Source: an uncultured Angelakisella sp.
Lineage (GTDB): Bacteria; Bacillota; Clostridia; Oscillospirales; Ruminococcaceae
Length of the DNA stretch: 17,012 nt
Reading direction: 5' to 3'
NCBI GenBank assembly: GCA_934524965.1
Contig: CAKSYU010000037.1
Location: forward strand, 1 to 17,012
The position numbers and the translations under genes are program-made. This document shows, piece after piece, positions 5,496-14,310 of this stretch. The notes below the pieces were generated by a model. That model was given only the letters and a program-made list of their open reading frames with translations. It was not told the origin of the DNA and did no database searches. Numbering within the stretch: position 1 is the stretch's first letter; the number at the start of each line of letters is the position of its first letter.

Positions 5496-6719
5496 CTATC
5501 CCATTGCCAGCAGCCCGCCGCACAGGCGGCTGAACGCCCGCCCAAAGGTCATGCGCTCCACCGCGGCAGCCGTCACCACCGGATAGGCTGCCACCGTGCT
5601 GCCCTCCACCGTCACCGTCACGGTGCCTACCTCAGCGCCTGCCGCCACCGGCGCTTCGATGCTTTCGGCAAGGTTCACCGTCTGGGTCAGGGCGTCCCGC
5701 TGCCCCTTGGGGATCACAATGCCGCCCGCGGGCGGCTGGGCGGTCAGCTCCACCGTGGGGGCAGTGCCGCGGGTCACGGGCAGCGGTTCCAGCTCCGGCG
5801 GGGTGATCTCCACCGCCGCGTAGTTGGCAAAGCCCCAGTCCAGCAGCGCCCGCGCCGCCGTAAAGCGCTTATCGCTGTTTTCGGCACCCAGCACCACCGC
5901 GATCAGTCCTAAACCGTCCCGGGTGGCACTGGCGGAAAGACAGCAGCCCGCCCCGTTGGTGGTGCCGGTCTTCAGCCCCGTCGCCCCCTGATAAAACCGC
6001 ACCAGCCGGTTGGTATTGACCAAACTGGTGGCGCCGCCCCGCAGGGTGTCCATCCATATGGTGGTATAGTCGGTGATCTTGGGGTATTGCAGCAGCGCGC
6101 GGCTCATCAGGGCAATATCCCGCGCCGTGCTGTAGTGCCCCTCGTTATCCAGTCCCGCGCAGCAGGCAAAGTGGGTATTCTCCATGCCCAGCTCCGCCGC
6201 CTTCTGGTTCATCAGCTGCACAAATGCCGTCTCGCTGCCCGCCACATATTCCGCCAGACACACCGTGGCATCATTGGCGCTTTGCACCGCCACTGCTTTC
6301 AGCAGGTCATCCACCGTCATCTCCTCGCCGGGCTTCAGCCAGATCTGACTGCCCCCGAAGCCCGCCGCGATCTCGCTGCAGGTCACGGTATCGGTCAGGG
6401 CGATCTTCCCGTTCTCCAGCGCCTCCATAAAAAGCAGCAGGCTCATGATCTTGGTGATGGAAGCCGGCGGCAGCTTTTGGTCGGCATTCATCTCGTACAG
6501 CACGCTGCCGGTATTCTGGTCGATGAGAATGGCGCTTTTGACCGGCAAGGAAAGCTCCACCTGCATACCCTCCGCCTCCACCACTTCGTTCTGGATCACC
6601 GATGCCGGTATATTGGCGTTGGGGATCTCCTCCCACGCCGTTTCCGCCGCGCCTGCCGGCACAAGGAGCAGCAGCCCCGCTATCATCGCTGCCGCCGCCC
6701 GCTTTGCTTTCCCTTTCAT
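5496..6719 (-). CDS. dacF: D-alanyl-D-alanine carboxypeptidase (PBP5/DacF type)
   Basis: The 407-residue exported serine peptidase trims the terminal D-Ala from peptidoglycan stem peptides. It has a signal peptide (basic MKGKAKR, hydrophobic 8-24, AGA-A cleavage region). The three penicillin-binding motifs are SITK (87-90, catalytic Ser87), SAN (147-149) and KTG (250-252). A C-terminal beta domain (about 305-390) precedes an amphipathic tail (MTFGRAFSRLCGGLLAMG) that would tether it to the outer membrane face. The start is the ATG complementary to 6717-6719, 9 bases after AAAGGGAGGG; an upstream in-frame ATG is rejected because that ribosome binding site lies inside the extension. The symbol is tentative, because dacA/dacB/dacF paralogues cannot be separated here. 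Confidence 0.93.
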   Translation of the reverse strand: MKGKAKRAAAAMIAGLLLLVPAGAAETAWEEIPNANIPASVIQNEVVEAEGMQVELSLPVKSAILIDQNTGSVLYEMNADQKLPPASITKIMSLLLFMEALENGKIALTDTVTCSEIAAGFGGSQIWLKPGEEMTVDDLLKAVAVQSANDATVCLAEYVAGSETAFVQLMNQKAAELGMENTHFACCAGLDNEGHYSTARDIALMSRALLQYPKITDYTTIWMDTLRGGATSLVNTNRLVRFYQGATGLKTGTTNGAGCCLSASATRDGLGLIAVVLGAENSDKRFTAARALLDWGFANYAAVEITPPELEPLPVTRGTAPTVELTAQPPAGGIVIPKGQRDALTQTVNLAESIEAPVAAGAEVGTVTVTVEGSTVAAYPVVTAAAVERMTFGRAFSRLCGGLLAMG

Positions 6720-6738
6720 TATGTCAAACCCTCCCTTT

Positions 6739-6767
6739 CGCATAAGCCTTTATCCTATTCTTATGCG
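6739..6767. promoter_or_regulatory. Inverted repeat in the dacF leader/promoter
   Basis: CGCATAAG (6739-6746) and its exact complement CTTATGCG (6760-6767) flank 13 bases, directly upstream of the dacF ribosome binding site. On the - strand the distal arm lies in CCGCCGCATAAGA, a 13-base string also found before the spoVM unit at 4467-4479. Promoter or operator role is inferred. Confidence 0.4.
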
Positions 6768-6829
6768 GCGGCAGGGCGGAATTTGCAAAGGGCGGGGGAA
6801 AGGTCTTTTTGCTTTTGCGGGTTTGCGAA

Positions 6830-6922
6830 AGGCGGAGGACGGGGGCGCAGCCCGTTTCGGCATAGCCGAAACACACGAGCTTCGCTCGTGTCGTCCGCCT
6901 GCGGCGGGCGGGGCTGCGCCCC
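6830..6922. repeat. Cloverleaf-like multi-hairpin element
   Basis: An outer stem (6830-6840 with 6893-6900, one bulge) encloses three consecutive hairpins. These are GGGC/GCCC (6843-6853), GTTTCGGC with loop ATA (6854-6872), and ACACGAGC with loop TTC (6873-6891). A fourth hairpin GGGGC/GCCCC follows at 6910-6922. Inner stems two and three are perfect 8-bp stems and abut directly. It lies between the dacF promoter and the terminator of the GNAT operon. It is not a tRNA: there is no anticodon arm, T-loop or CCA-end pattern. Confidence 0.6.
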
Positions 6923-6941
6923 TACCCACTTCCCCCTTAAC

Positions 6942-6980
6942 AAAAATTTCCCCGCCGAACCTTTACCGTCCGGCAGGGGG
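6942..6980 (-). terminator. Terminator of the SBP-membrane protein-GNAT unit
   Basis: Reading the - strand, CCCC-TGCCGGAC (complement of 6968-6979) pairs with GTTCGGCGGGG (complement of 6950-6960) with one bulge and one wobble, followed by AAATTTTT. It is about 14 bases past the GNAT stop codon. Confidence 0.7.
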
Positions 6981-6993
6981 ACTTTATTTGGTT

Positions 6994-7455
6994 TTACTTC
7001 AGCTCCTCCCGCCGCAGCACATACTTGCAGGCGCTCTCGGTCGGGTTTTCATAGTAGTTTTCTTCTGTTTTGTTCAGCCGGTAGCCGCAGCGCTCAAACA
7101 CCCGCCGCATGGCAAGGTTGCTTTCCCGGGTCTCGCCGCAGCAGCGGCAAAGCCCCGTGGTTTTCAGCTCCGCCGCCGCCTTTTGCAGCAGGCGGCACGC
7201 CAGCCCCTCTCCCCGCCGGTCGGGCGCAACGCCAAGGTTCATAATTTTCAGGAAATCCCTTTCCCCCTGCCAGTCGTAAAGAAAAATATTCCCCACGATC
7301 TGCCCGTTCTCCAGCAGCGCGTAGTAATGCGCCCGCTCGTCCTCCAGCAGCTCCGCCCAGTCCGCCTCGCTCCAGCGGTCAGCGGGGGAGAAGCACCGCC
7401 GGTTGAATGCTATGATCTCCGGCAGCCATTCCTTACTCAGCCGCTTTCGTTCCAT
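6994..7455 (-). CDS. GNAT-family N-acetyltransferase
   Basis: A 153-residue single-domain acetyltransferase. The acetyl-CoA binding motif is visible as MNLGVAPDRRGEGLACRLLQ (about 90-109), with R-R-G-E-G as the pyrophosphate loop. Motif B follows as ESNLAMRRVFERCGYRL, and the protein ends in a YYENPTESACKYVLRR block similar to RimI-like enzymes. The substrate is unknown; RimI-type N-terminal acetylation or small-molecule acetylation are both possible. The start at 7455 follows AGGGGG with an 8-base gap. It overlaps the end of the upstream membrane-protein gene by 23 bases, indicating translational coupling. Confidence 0.88.
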   Translation of the reverse strand: MERKRLSKEWLPEIIAFNRRCFSPADRWSEADWAELLEDERAHYYALLENGQIVGNIFLYDWQGERDFLKIMNLGVAPDRRGEGLACRLLQKAAAELKTTGLCRCCGETRESNLAMRRVFERCGYRLNKTEENYYENPTESACKYVLRREELK

Positions 7456-7774
7456 TCGTTTTTCCCCCTTTGACCTGACGGATACTGGAACCAATGGCAT
7501 AGATCAATGTTACCGCCGCCAGACCTATCTCCAGCGGCAGTATCCAGCCCCTGTGCCATACGCTATCGACCGCTATCAGCAGGAATTCCGCCGCGAGCAG
7601 CAAAAAGCAAATTCCGGATTGGCGGTAATGCGGCTTTTTATCCATCGTCTCTCGTTCCTTTTGGGAAGTGTGCAGATAGGCATTGTTCCACAGCCTGCCC
7701 TTTTCCTGCAGGGAGTGCACCCGCAGCACCAGCCAGACAGCGGCGATCGCCAGACATAGAATAGCCTCTATCAT
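7433..7774 (-). CDS. Small three-helix membrane protein, unknown function
   Basis: A 113-residue protein with a hydrophobic N-terminal helix (about 2-18) and a charged cytoplasmic or external loop (20-52, rich in Lys/Arg/Glu/His). Two more membrane helices follow (about 54-71 and 77-95), then a basic tail. I recognise no family. The chosen ATG (complement of 7772-7774) is 8 bases after AAAAGGAG, which directly abuts the stop codon of the upstream SBP gene. It sits between the SBP and GNAT genes in one probable transcript. Confidence 0.7.
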   Translation of the reverse strand: MIEAILCLAIAAVWLVLRVHSLQEKGRLWNNAYLHTSQKERETMDKKPHYRQSGICFLLLAAEFLLIAVDSVWHRGWILPLEIGLAAVTLIYAIGSSIRQVKGGKTNGTKAAE

Positions 7775-7790
7775 CGTCTTATCTCCTTTT

Positions 7791-9431
7791 TTATTTCGCC
7801 GCCCGCTTCGCCGTGGCAAAGAACAATTCCGTTCCATCGGCGGAGCTTTGGATCCCGCTCACACCCTTTGCCATCGCAAAGTAGCTCTCGGTATAGAAAA
7901 GCGGCATCGCGATAAACTGATCCGCCAGCAGCGCTTCGGCATTGGCAAAAAGCCGTGCCGCTTCGCTTATCTCCCGGCTGGCACTCGCCATCTCGACCAA
8001 CTGCCCATAGCGGGGATCATTGCACTGCACCGGCGCGCCGCCCGCCGTCCCGTAGTGACGGAACACGGTGTGCAGCTCATCACCGGCGGTGTAGCTGTAC
8101 AGTGCCAGCGAGTAGTCCCCCTTGGCAAGGCGGCTGCGGTAGGTATCGCTATCCACTATGGCAAGGTTCACCACGATCCCCAGGTGATCCAGCCACTGCT
8201 TTTGCAGCCACCCGCAAAAGCCCTCCAGCGCCGAGCCCTTCGGCAGCAGCAGCGTCAGCCCGTCGGGCAGCTTTTCCACCTGCTCCATCGCAGCAGCGGC
8301 AGCGCGGGCATTGTAGAAAATGCCCAATTGGTTGCTCCGCCGGAAATCTGTGGAGGAGCTGCCGTCGGGGTAGGTCACGGTGCCCAGCGCAAAGCCCTGC
8401 GCCGTCAGCTCGGTGTAGCTTTTATCCATCAGCCGCGCCGCGGCGGGAATGATACTTTTCGCGTACTCATAGGTCTCCGGCAGGTCGCCGCTTTCGGTAT
8501 AATCGGTCAGCGCAAAGCTGTAGCACAGCGCCTGCCGCAGGGCAATGCTGTCCAGCCCCTTGGCGTTCTGGTTCAGCAGCAGCGAAACGGTGCCGTTGCG
8601 GAAGGTCAACATATCGGCGCTGCCGCCGGAAAGCTGCCCCAGCGTGGCGGCATCTACCCGACAGCAATCGGTCGTCCCCGCCAAAAAGCGTCCCACGGTA
8701 TCGTCCTGCCCCAGTGTAATGGTCACGCCGGTATTCTCGGCAGGGGTCAGCCCTGTGTAGCGGCTGTTCGGGGCAAGGCGCACTTCGCCGTATTCCCAGC
8801 TTTTCACGGTATAGGGACCGTTATAGATCATGTTCTCCAGCGTATTGCCGTAACGGGCGTGGGTGCCGGTGTAGTAGTCCTCCCGGCAGGGGAACGCCTC
8901 CGGCTCCGCCAGTCTTTCGGGCAGCAGCGGGTCGGCGCGGCTCAGCGTAATGATAAGGGTACGGTCATCGGGTGCGGTAACGCCCAGCGCCCCGCCGTTC
9001 TCAAAGCCCCGCACAGCGGAAAATTCCGTCCATGCCGGTTTACCGGTCATCTGCTGCAGCCGCCGGAAGGCAAACACAAAGTCGGAGGCAGTCAACGCCT
9101 CGCCGTCGCTCCATGTCAGCCCCTCCCGCAGAACAAAGGTGTACTGCAGGCCGTTTTCGCTTACGGTATAGCTTTCGGCGCAGCCTTCGGTCAGGGTGCC
9201 GTCCGGCAGCTGCCGCCATAGTCCCTCCATGCAGTTTTTCAGCAGGCAGCGCTCCGGCACAGTGCTGCAAAACTGCGGGTCAAGGGTATTTACCCGACCG
9301 GAAAGATCCACCCGTATATTGCCGGAGGCTTTTGATTTTCCGCAGGCGGCAAGGGAAAGCACCATGCAGAGGGCAAGCGCCAGCGCCGCCCCCCGCAGGA
9401 GTATTCTGTTTTTCGGTCTGCACTGTTTCAT
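7791..9431 (-). CDS. Oligopeptide ABC transporter substrate-binding lipoprotein
   Basis: A 546-residue extracytoplasmic solute-binding protein of the OppA/SBP_bac_5 family. It has a signal peptide with lipobox SLAAC (Cys30). Family landmarks follow: VNTLDPQFCSTVPERCLLKN near the mature N-terminus, YTFVLREGLTWSDGEALTASDFVFAFRR (about 95-122, split by me for landmarks TFVLREGLTWSDGE and DFVFAFRR), and a C-terminal IAMPLFYTESYF. It should capture peptides for import. No permease or ATPase gene is adjacent, so it is an orphan that must use a transporter encoded elsewhere or act as a sensor. The start ATG follows AAAAGGAAA. It begins 87 bases after gyrA and heads a unit with the small membrane protein and GNAT. 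Confidence 0.92.
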   Translation of the reverse strand: MKQCRPKNRILLRGAALALALCMVLSLAACGKSKASGNIRVDLSGRVNTLDPQFCSTVPERCLLKNCMEGLWRQLPDGTLTEGCAESYTVSENGLQYTFVLREGLTWSDGEALTASDFVFAFRRLQQMTGKPAWTEFSAVRGFENGGALGVTAPDDRTLIITLSRADPLLPERLAEPEAFPCREDYYTGTHARYGNTLENMIYNGPYTVKSWEYGEVRLAPNSRYTGLTPAENTGVTITLGQDDTVGRFLAGTTDCCRVDAATLGQLSGGSADMLTFRNGTVSLLLNQNAKGLDSIALRQALCYSFALTDYTESGDLPETYEYAKSIIPAAARLMDKSYTELTAQGFALGTVTYPDGSSSTDFRRSNQLGIFYNARAAAAAMEQVEKLPDGLTLLLPKGSALEGFCGWLQKQWLDHLGIVVNLAIVDSDTYRSRLAKGDYSLALYSYTAGDELHTVFRHYGTAGGAPVQCNDPRYGQLVEMASASREISEAARLFANAEALLADQFIAMPLFYTESYFAMAKGVSGIQSSADGTELFFATAKRAAK

Positions 9432-9518
9432 GTCGTTTCCTTTTAGCGGGTCATCATCGGCTTTTTTTGAACGGTCGTAAAAGCAGCAACAGACTAACGC
9501 TTCTTTCGCTTGTCGCTT

Positions 9519-12131
9519 TCAAGATCCCGACCGGTTTTTACTCCTCCGCAGGGGGGGTTCCCCGCCGGCGATCTCCTGCTCCTCGTCCTGCTCCGGTTCG
9601 GTCTCGCCGGTCTCCTCCTCGGCGTCCTCGTCACGGGGGGCGCGTGCCAGCGCCACCACGCGGCTGCCCTCCTCCAGTCTCATGGCGTGAACGCCGCCGC
9701 CGTACCGGCTTTGTACCGCAATCTGCTCGCAGGGGATCCGGATAATAATACCGTCATCGGCGATCAGAATCACATCATCCTCCTCACCGACCACACGCAC
9801 ACCGGCAACCAGGGTGTTTCTGCCCTCGCAGTCGTAGTTGCGCACGCCGCGTCCGCCGCGGTTCTGGGTGCGGTATTCCTCCAGCGGGGTGCGCCGTCCC
9901 TGACCGCTTTCGGTCACGGTCAGCAGGTAGCCGCCCTCCTCGCAGGTCGCCATGGCGATCACTTCATCGCCCTCGTCCAGCCGGATGGCGCGCACGCCGG
10001 TGGCGGTACGACCCATCGGGCGGACATCACTTTCCGCAAAGCGGATCGCAACGCCCTGCCGTGTGGCAATGATGAGGTCGTCATCACCGGTGGTGTTGCG
10101 TACCCACGCCAGTTCGTCGCCCTCCTCCAGGTTGATGGCGATAATGCCGCCCTTGCGGACATTCCGGTAGGCGGAAAGCTCCGTGCGCTTGATGGTGCCG
10201 TTTCTCGTTACCATCACCAGATAGCTGTCGTTTTCCACCTCGTCCACCCTTATCATGGCACTGATCTTTTCGTCCTTTTCTATGGGCAGCAGGTTCACCA
10301 CATGGCTGCCGCGGGCGGCTCTGCCCGTTTCGGGGATCTCATAGCCCTTCATGCGGTACATCTTGCCGCGGTTGGTAAAGAACAGCACATAGTCATGGGT
10401 GGAGGTAATGAACATATCCTCCACAAAGTCCTCGTCCTTGCGGGCAACGCCGGAAATGCCGCGTCCGCCGCGGCGCTGGGTGCGGTACACCTCTATGGGC
10501 TGGCGCTTGATGTAGCCGCCATGGGTCAGTGTAATGACCGAAAGCTGCTCGGGGATCAGATCCTCAATATCCACCTCGCCGCTCACCGTCTCGATGGCGG
10601 TACGGCGGTCATCACCGAATTTATCCTTAATGGCGGTCAGCTCGGTGCGGATAATATCGTAGACCATGGAAGGCGTGCGCAGGATCTCCTCCAATTGACG
10701 GACTTTTTCCAGAATACCGGCAAGCTCTTCCTCTATCTTGATGCGCTCCATACCGGAGAGCTGTCCCAGACGCATCGCTACAATGGCAGCCGCCTGCAGG
10801 TCGGTAATGCTGAAGCGCTCGATGAGGTTTGCCTTGGAATCGTTCTGGTCTTTACTGTGGCGAATGATGGAGATGACCTCGTCGGTGCGGTCTACCACCA
10901 GCTTCAGACCCTCCAGGATATGCTCGCGTTCCTTGGCCTTTTTCAGGTCGTAGGCGGTGCGGCGGGTCACTACCTCAAACTGGAACTTTAGGTACTGCTC
11001 CAGCATCTCCTTCAGTGTCATTACCTTGGGCACGCCGTTTTCCAGCGCCAGCATAATAACGCCGATGCTGTCCTGCAGCTGGGTGTAGCTGTACAGCTGG
11101 TTCAGCACCACCTGCGCGTTGGCGCCCATCTTCAGGTCAATGACGATGCGCATACCCTCGCGGTCGCTTTCATCATTGATGTAGCTGATGCCGTCCACCC
11201 GCTTATCCTTCACCAGCTGGGCAATGCTCTCGATGAGGCGGGTCTTGTTCACCATGTAGGGGATCTCCCGCACAATGATGCGCTCCCGCCCGTTCTTCAT
11301 TTCCTCTATCTCGGTCTTGCTGCGCAGGGTAATTTTACCTCTGCCGGTGGCATAGGCGGCACGGATACCGCTGCGCCCCATAATGATGCCGCCGGTGGGG
11401 AAGTCGGGACCCTGAATGTACTGCATCAGCTCATTCAGCTCCGCTTCGGGGTGATCAATGAGGTGGCACACCGCGTCGCTGACTTCCCGCAGGTTGTGGG
11501 GCGGGATATTGGTCGCCATACCCACCGCGATACCCACCGAGCCGTTGCACAGCAGGTTGGGGAAGCGGCTGGGCAGTACCACAGGCTCCTTGCGCTGGTC
11601 ATCAAAGTTCGGGTTCCAGTCTACGGTGTCCTTGTCGATATCGGAAAGCATGTACAGGGCGATCTTGCTCAGTCTCGCCTCGGTATAACGGTAGGCGGCA
11701 GGGGGGTCGCCGTCAATGGTACCAAAGTTTCCGTGACCGTCGATGAGCGGGTAGCGCAGCGAAAAGGGCTGCGCCAGACGCACCATGGCATCATAAACGG
11801 AAGCATCGCCGTGCGGGTGGTAACGACCCAGCACATCGCCCACGATGGTCGCGCTCTTGCGGTGGGGCTTATCGGGGGTCAGTCCGTCCTCATCGGCGGC
11901 AAACAGTATTCTGCGGTGAACGGGCTTCAGTCCGTCCCGCACATCGGGCAGGGCACGGTCCACAATGACCGACATCGAGTATTCCAAAAAGCTCTTGCGC
12001 ATTTCGTGGTCCAGCTCCACCTGTATGATGCGTCCCTCGTTATGCAGGCTGTTTTCGGCGGTCACCTCGTCCACTACCTCGTTGATGGCATCAAAATCGC
12101 CCATATTGCTGGGAGTTTTATCCTTGCTCAT
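9519..12131 (-). CDS. gyrA: DNA gyrase subunit A
   Basis: An 870-residue type IIA topoisomerase subunit that cleaves and rejoins DNA for negative supercoiling with GyrB. The breakage-reunion domain has catalytic Tyr149 in [10 protein letters not shown]. The quinolone region is [17 protein letters not shown], where Ala110 stands at the E. coli Ser83 position and Asp114 at Asp87. The GyrA box QRRGGRG in the C-terminal beta-pinwheel identifies GyrA rather than ParC. The protein ends in an acidic tail and has about 27 extra N-terminal residues versus E. coli. The start at 12131 is 8 bases after AAAGGAG and 23 bases past gyrB's stop, so gyrBA is an operon. An upstream TTG would put the ribosome binding site inside the gene. 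Confidence 0.98.
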   Translation of the reverse strand: MSKDKTPSNMGDFDAINEVVDEVTAENSLHNEGRIIQVELDHEMRKSFLEYSMSVIVDRALPDVRDGLKPVHRRILFAADEDGLTPDKPHRKSATIVGDVLGRYHPHGDASVYDAMVRLAQPFSLRYPLIDGHGNFGTIDGDPPAAYRYTEARLSKIALYMLSDIDKDTVDWNPNFDDQRKEPVVLPSRFPNLLCNGSVGIAVGMATNIPPHNLREVSDAVCHLIDHPEAELNELMQYIQGPDFPTGGIIMGRSGIRAAYATGRGKITLRSKTEIEEMKNGRERIIVREIPYMVNKTRLIESIAQLVKDKRVDGISYINDESDREGMRIVIDLKMGANAQVVLNQLYSYTQLQDSIGVIMLALENGVPKVMTLKEMLEQYLKFQFEVVTRRTAYDLKKAKEREHILEGLKLVVDRTDEVISIIRHSKDQNDSKANLIERFSITDLQAAAIVAMRLGQLSGMERIKIEEELAGILEKVRQLEEILRTPSMVYDIIRTELTAIKDKFGDDRRTAIETVSGEVDIEDLIPEQLSVITLTHGGYIKRQPIEVYRTQRRGGRGISGVARKDEDFVEDMFITSTHDYVLFFTNRGKMYRMKGYEIPETGRAARGSHVVNLLPIEKDEKISAMIRVDEVENDSYLVMVTRNGTIKRTELSAYRNVRKGGIIAINLEEGDELAWVRNTTGDDDLIIATRQGVAIRFAESDVRPMGRTATGVRAIRLDEGDEVIAMATCEEGGYLLTVTESGQGRRTPLEEYRTQNRGGRGVRNYDCEGRNTLVAGVRVVGEEDDVILIADDGIIIRIPCEQIAVQSRYGGGVHAMRLEEGSRVVALARAPRDEDAEEETGETEPEQDEEQEIAGGEPPLRRSKNRSGS

Positions 12132-12154
12132 TTTTTCGGCTCCTTTCTCTGTCA

Positions 12155-14092
12155 TCAAACATCAAGGTTGGTGACATACTGGGCGTTCTGCTCTATAAAT
12201 TCCCGTCTGGGCTGTACCTTATCGCCCATCAGGATGGTAAAGGTCTCATCGGCACGCATGGCGTCCTCCATATTTACCCGCAGCATTACACGGCGGGTGG
12301 GGTCCATGGTGGTTTCCCACAGCTGTACGGGGTCCATCTCGCCCAAGCCCTTGTACCGCTGGATATCCACCTTGCCGGTGCCGTCGGGGTTCAGCTCGGC
12401 AATGCAGGCGTCCCGCTCGGCTTCGGTGTAGGCATAGTGGAACTGCTTGCCGCGGCTTACCTTATACAGCGGCGGCTGCGCGATGTAGACATGACCCAGC
12501 TCGATCAGCGGACGCATGTGACGGAAGAAGAAGGTGAGCAGCAGCGTGCGGATATGGCTGCCGTCCACATCGGCATCTGCCATAATGATGATCTTGTTGT
12601 AGCGGATCTTACTGGCGTCAAAGTCCTCGCCGATGCCGCAGCCCACGGCGGCGATGATGGGCAGCAGTTTTTCGTTGCTGTACACCTTATCCAGCCGTGC
12701 CTTTTCCACATTCAGCATCTTGCCCCACAGCGAAAGGATCGCCTGGAAGCGGCGGTCACGCCCGTCGCTGGCGGAACCACCTGCCGAGTCGCCCTCTACG
12801 ATGAACAGCTCGGTGCGCTCATTATTGCGTTCGCTGCAGTCCTTCAGCTTGCTGGGCAGCCCCACGCCCTCCAGCGGGGATTTGCGGCGGGTCGCCTCTC
12901 TCGCCTTGCGGGCGGCTTCGGCGGCACGGCTCGCGGTGATCGCCTTTTCGATGATGGTACGGGCGACCTGCGGATTTTCCTCAAAGTAGGTGGTCAGCTT
13001 ATCGGTCACGATGGCGGAGACCACCTGCCGCATCTCGGTATTGCCCAGCTTGCCCTTGGTCTGCCCCTCAAACTGCGGCTCCCGCAGCTTCACGCTGATA
13101 ATGGCGGTCAGACCCTCGCGGCAGTCCTCGCCGGAAAGGTTCTTGTCGCTGTCCTTCAGCAGGTTATTTTTGCGGGCATAGGCGTTCAGCACACGGGTCA
13201 GCGCCTGCTTAAAGCCGTCCTCGTGGGTGCCGCCCTCGCCGGTATTGATGTTATTGGCAAAGGAGAGCAGCAGCTCATTGTAGCTGTCGTTGTACTGCAT
13301 GGCGACCTCCGCCACATTGTCGCCGCTGTCGCCCTTCATGTAAATGACGTCTTCGTGCAGCGCTTCCAGTCCGCGCCGCTGGTGGATAAACTCCACAAAG
13401 GAGCGGATACCGCCCTCGTAGCACATGGAGTCGCTGGGACCGTCGGGGGTGCGCCGGTCGGTAATGGTCATGCGCACGCCGGCATTCAGGAACGCCTGCT
13501 CCCGCAGACGGGTGTGCAGCGTCTCGTAGTCGTACACCAGCTCCTCAAATATTTCGCCGTCCGGCTTAAAGGTCACACGGGTGCCGGTCTCATCGGTATC
13601 GCCGATAATGGTCAGGTCGCCCTGTGCCACGCCGCGGGCAAATTTCTGCTGGTAGATATGCTCGCCGTTTTTTACCTCGACAATGAGCCACTCCGAAAGG
13701 GCATTGACGACCGAAGCGCCCACGCCGTGCAGACCGCCGGAGACCTTGTAGCCCTCGCCGCCGAACTTGCCGCCGGCGTGCAGAATGGTATAGACCACCG
13801 TAACGGCGGGAATGCCCATCTTGGGGTGGATCCCGACGGGGATACCGCGTCCGTTATCGGTCACGCGGATCACATCGCCCTCCAGTATTTCGGTCTCGAT
13901 GTGGGTGCAGTAGCCTGCCAGCGCCTCGTCTATGGCGTTATCCACGATCTCGTACACCAGATGGTGCAGACCGCGCGGACCGGTGGAGCCGATATACATG
14001 CCCGGACGCTTCCGGACTGCCTCCAGCCCCTCCAGTACCTGAATTTGTGTTTCGTCATAGTGGCTTTGTTTTACCTGTTCGATGTTGCTCAT
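12155..14092 (-). CDS. gyrB: DNA gyrase subunit B
   Basis: A 645-residue ATPase subunit of gyrase. The GHKL ATPase domain shows [11 protein letters not shown] (Glu48, Asn52), [10 protein letters not shown] (78-87) and [17 protein letters not shown] transducer domain follows (about 225-400). The TOPRIM domain contains VEGDSAGGS (432-440, catalytic Glu433) and DADVDGSH (506-513, Mg-binding acidic residues). The GyrB tail carries [19 protein letters not shown]. Trp456 and Ser454 occur where E. coli has Lys447 and Pro445. The start is the ATG at 14092, with AGGAG 5 bases before it; an extension to 14134 is rejected. Upstream lie 957 bases of repeat DNA instead of the usual tight junction with remB. 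Confidence 0.98.
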   Translation of the reverse strand: MSNIEQVKQSHYDETQIQVLEGLEAVRKRPGMYIGSTGPRGLHHLVYEIVDNAIDEALAGYCTHIETEILEGDVIRVTDNGRGIPVGIHPKMGIPAVTVVYTILHAGGKFGGEGYKVSGGLHGVGASVVNALSEWLIVEVKNGEHIYQQKFARGVAQGDLTIIGDTDETGTRVTFKPDGEIFEELVYDYETLHTRLREQAFLNAGVRMTITDRRTPDGPSDSMCYEGGIRSFVEFIHQRRGLEALHEDVIYMKGDSGDNVAEVAMQYNDSYNELLLSFANNINTGEGGTHEDGFKQALTRVLNAYARKNNLLKDSDKNLSGEDCREGLTAIISVKLREPQFEGQTKGKLGNTEMRQVVSAIVTDKLTTYFEENPQVARTIIEKAITASRAAEAARKAREATRRKSPLEGVGLPSKLKDCSERNNERTELFIVEGDSAGGSASDGRDRRFQAILSLWGKMLNVEKARLDKVYSNEKLLPIIAAVGCGIGEDFDASKIRYNKIIIMADADVDGSHIRTLLLTFFFRHMRPLIELGHVYIAQPPLYKVSRGKQFHYAYTEAERDACIAELNPDGTGKVDIQRYKGLGEMDPVQLWETTMDPTRRVMLRVNMEDAMRADETFTILMGDKVQPRREFIEQNAQYVTNLDV

Positions 14093-14310
14093 AGTTTCTC
14101 CTATTCTCAAGATCGCTTGGATCAGATCAGACAAAGTTTATCGGCTCCTCAGGCTCCCTTGTGTAAAGGAAGCTGACACGACACAGCCGTGACTGAGGGA
14201 TTGCCGGCAAGAACTAAGGTAATAGTTACTTCTCGCCTAACGGCGCCGCAGAATTCTGATTAAGGCTTGGTCTGCCACTCCGCCTACCGGCGGGGTGGTA
14301 CTTTTGCACC
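14093..14310. repeat. gyrB leader region with REP-like element (about 14149-14203)
   Basis: No gene is credible here. Bases 14149-14203 form a compact folded unit: GCTCCCTT pairs imperfectly with AAAGGAAGC, CACG pairs with CGTG, and TCCCT pairs with AGGGA across the unit. This resembles a REP-like repeat I associate with gut clostridia (CTCCCTT...CCGTGACTGAGGGATTG); that is memory, not a search. On the - strand TTTACA and GATAAA with a 19-base spacing could be a weak gyrB promoter inside the element. Bases 14285-14310 carry TACTTTTGCACCGCC, the complement of the end module at 16997-17012. Confidence 0.45.

Noticed and set aside
6830..6900. tRNA or tmRNA gene
   Set aside because: The fold is cloverleaf-like but lacks the T-loop, anticodon arm and acceptor pattern.
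12437..14176. Long open frame (579 codons) antisense to gyrB
   Set aside because: It mirrors gyrB codon structure, has no ribosome binding site or domain, and arises from GC-rich codon bias on the opposite strand. The same applies to 9510-10991 and 11451-12431 against gyrA, 7683-9221 against the SBP gene, 6087-7244 and 6445-7473 against dacF/GNAT, and 357-1448 against pgi.
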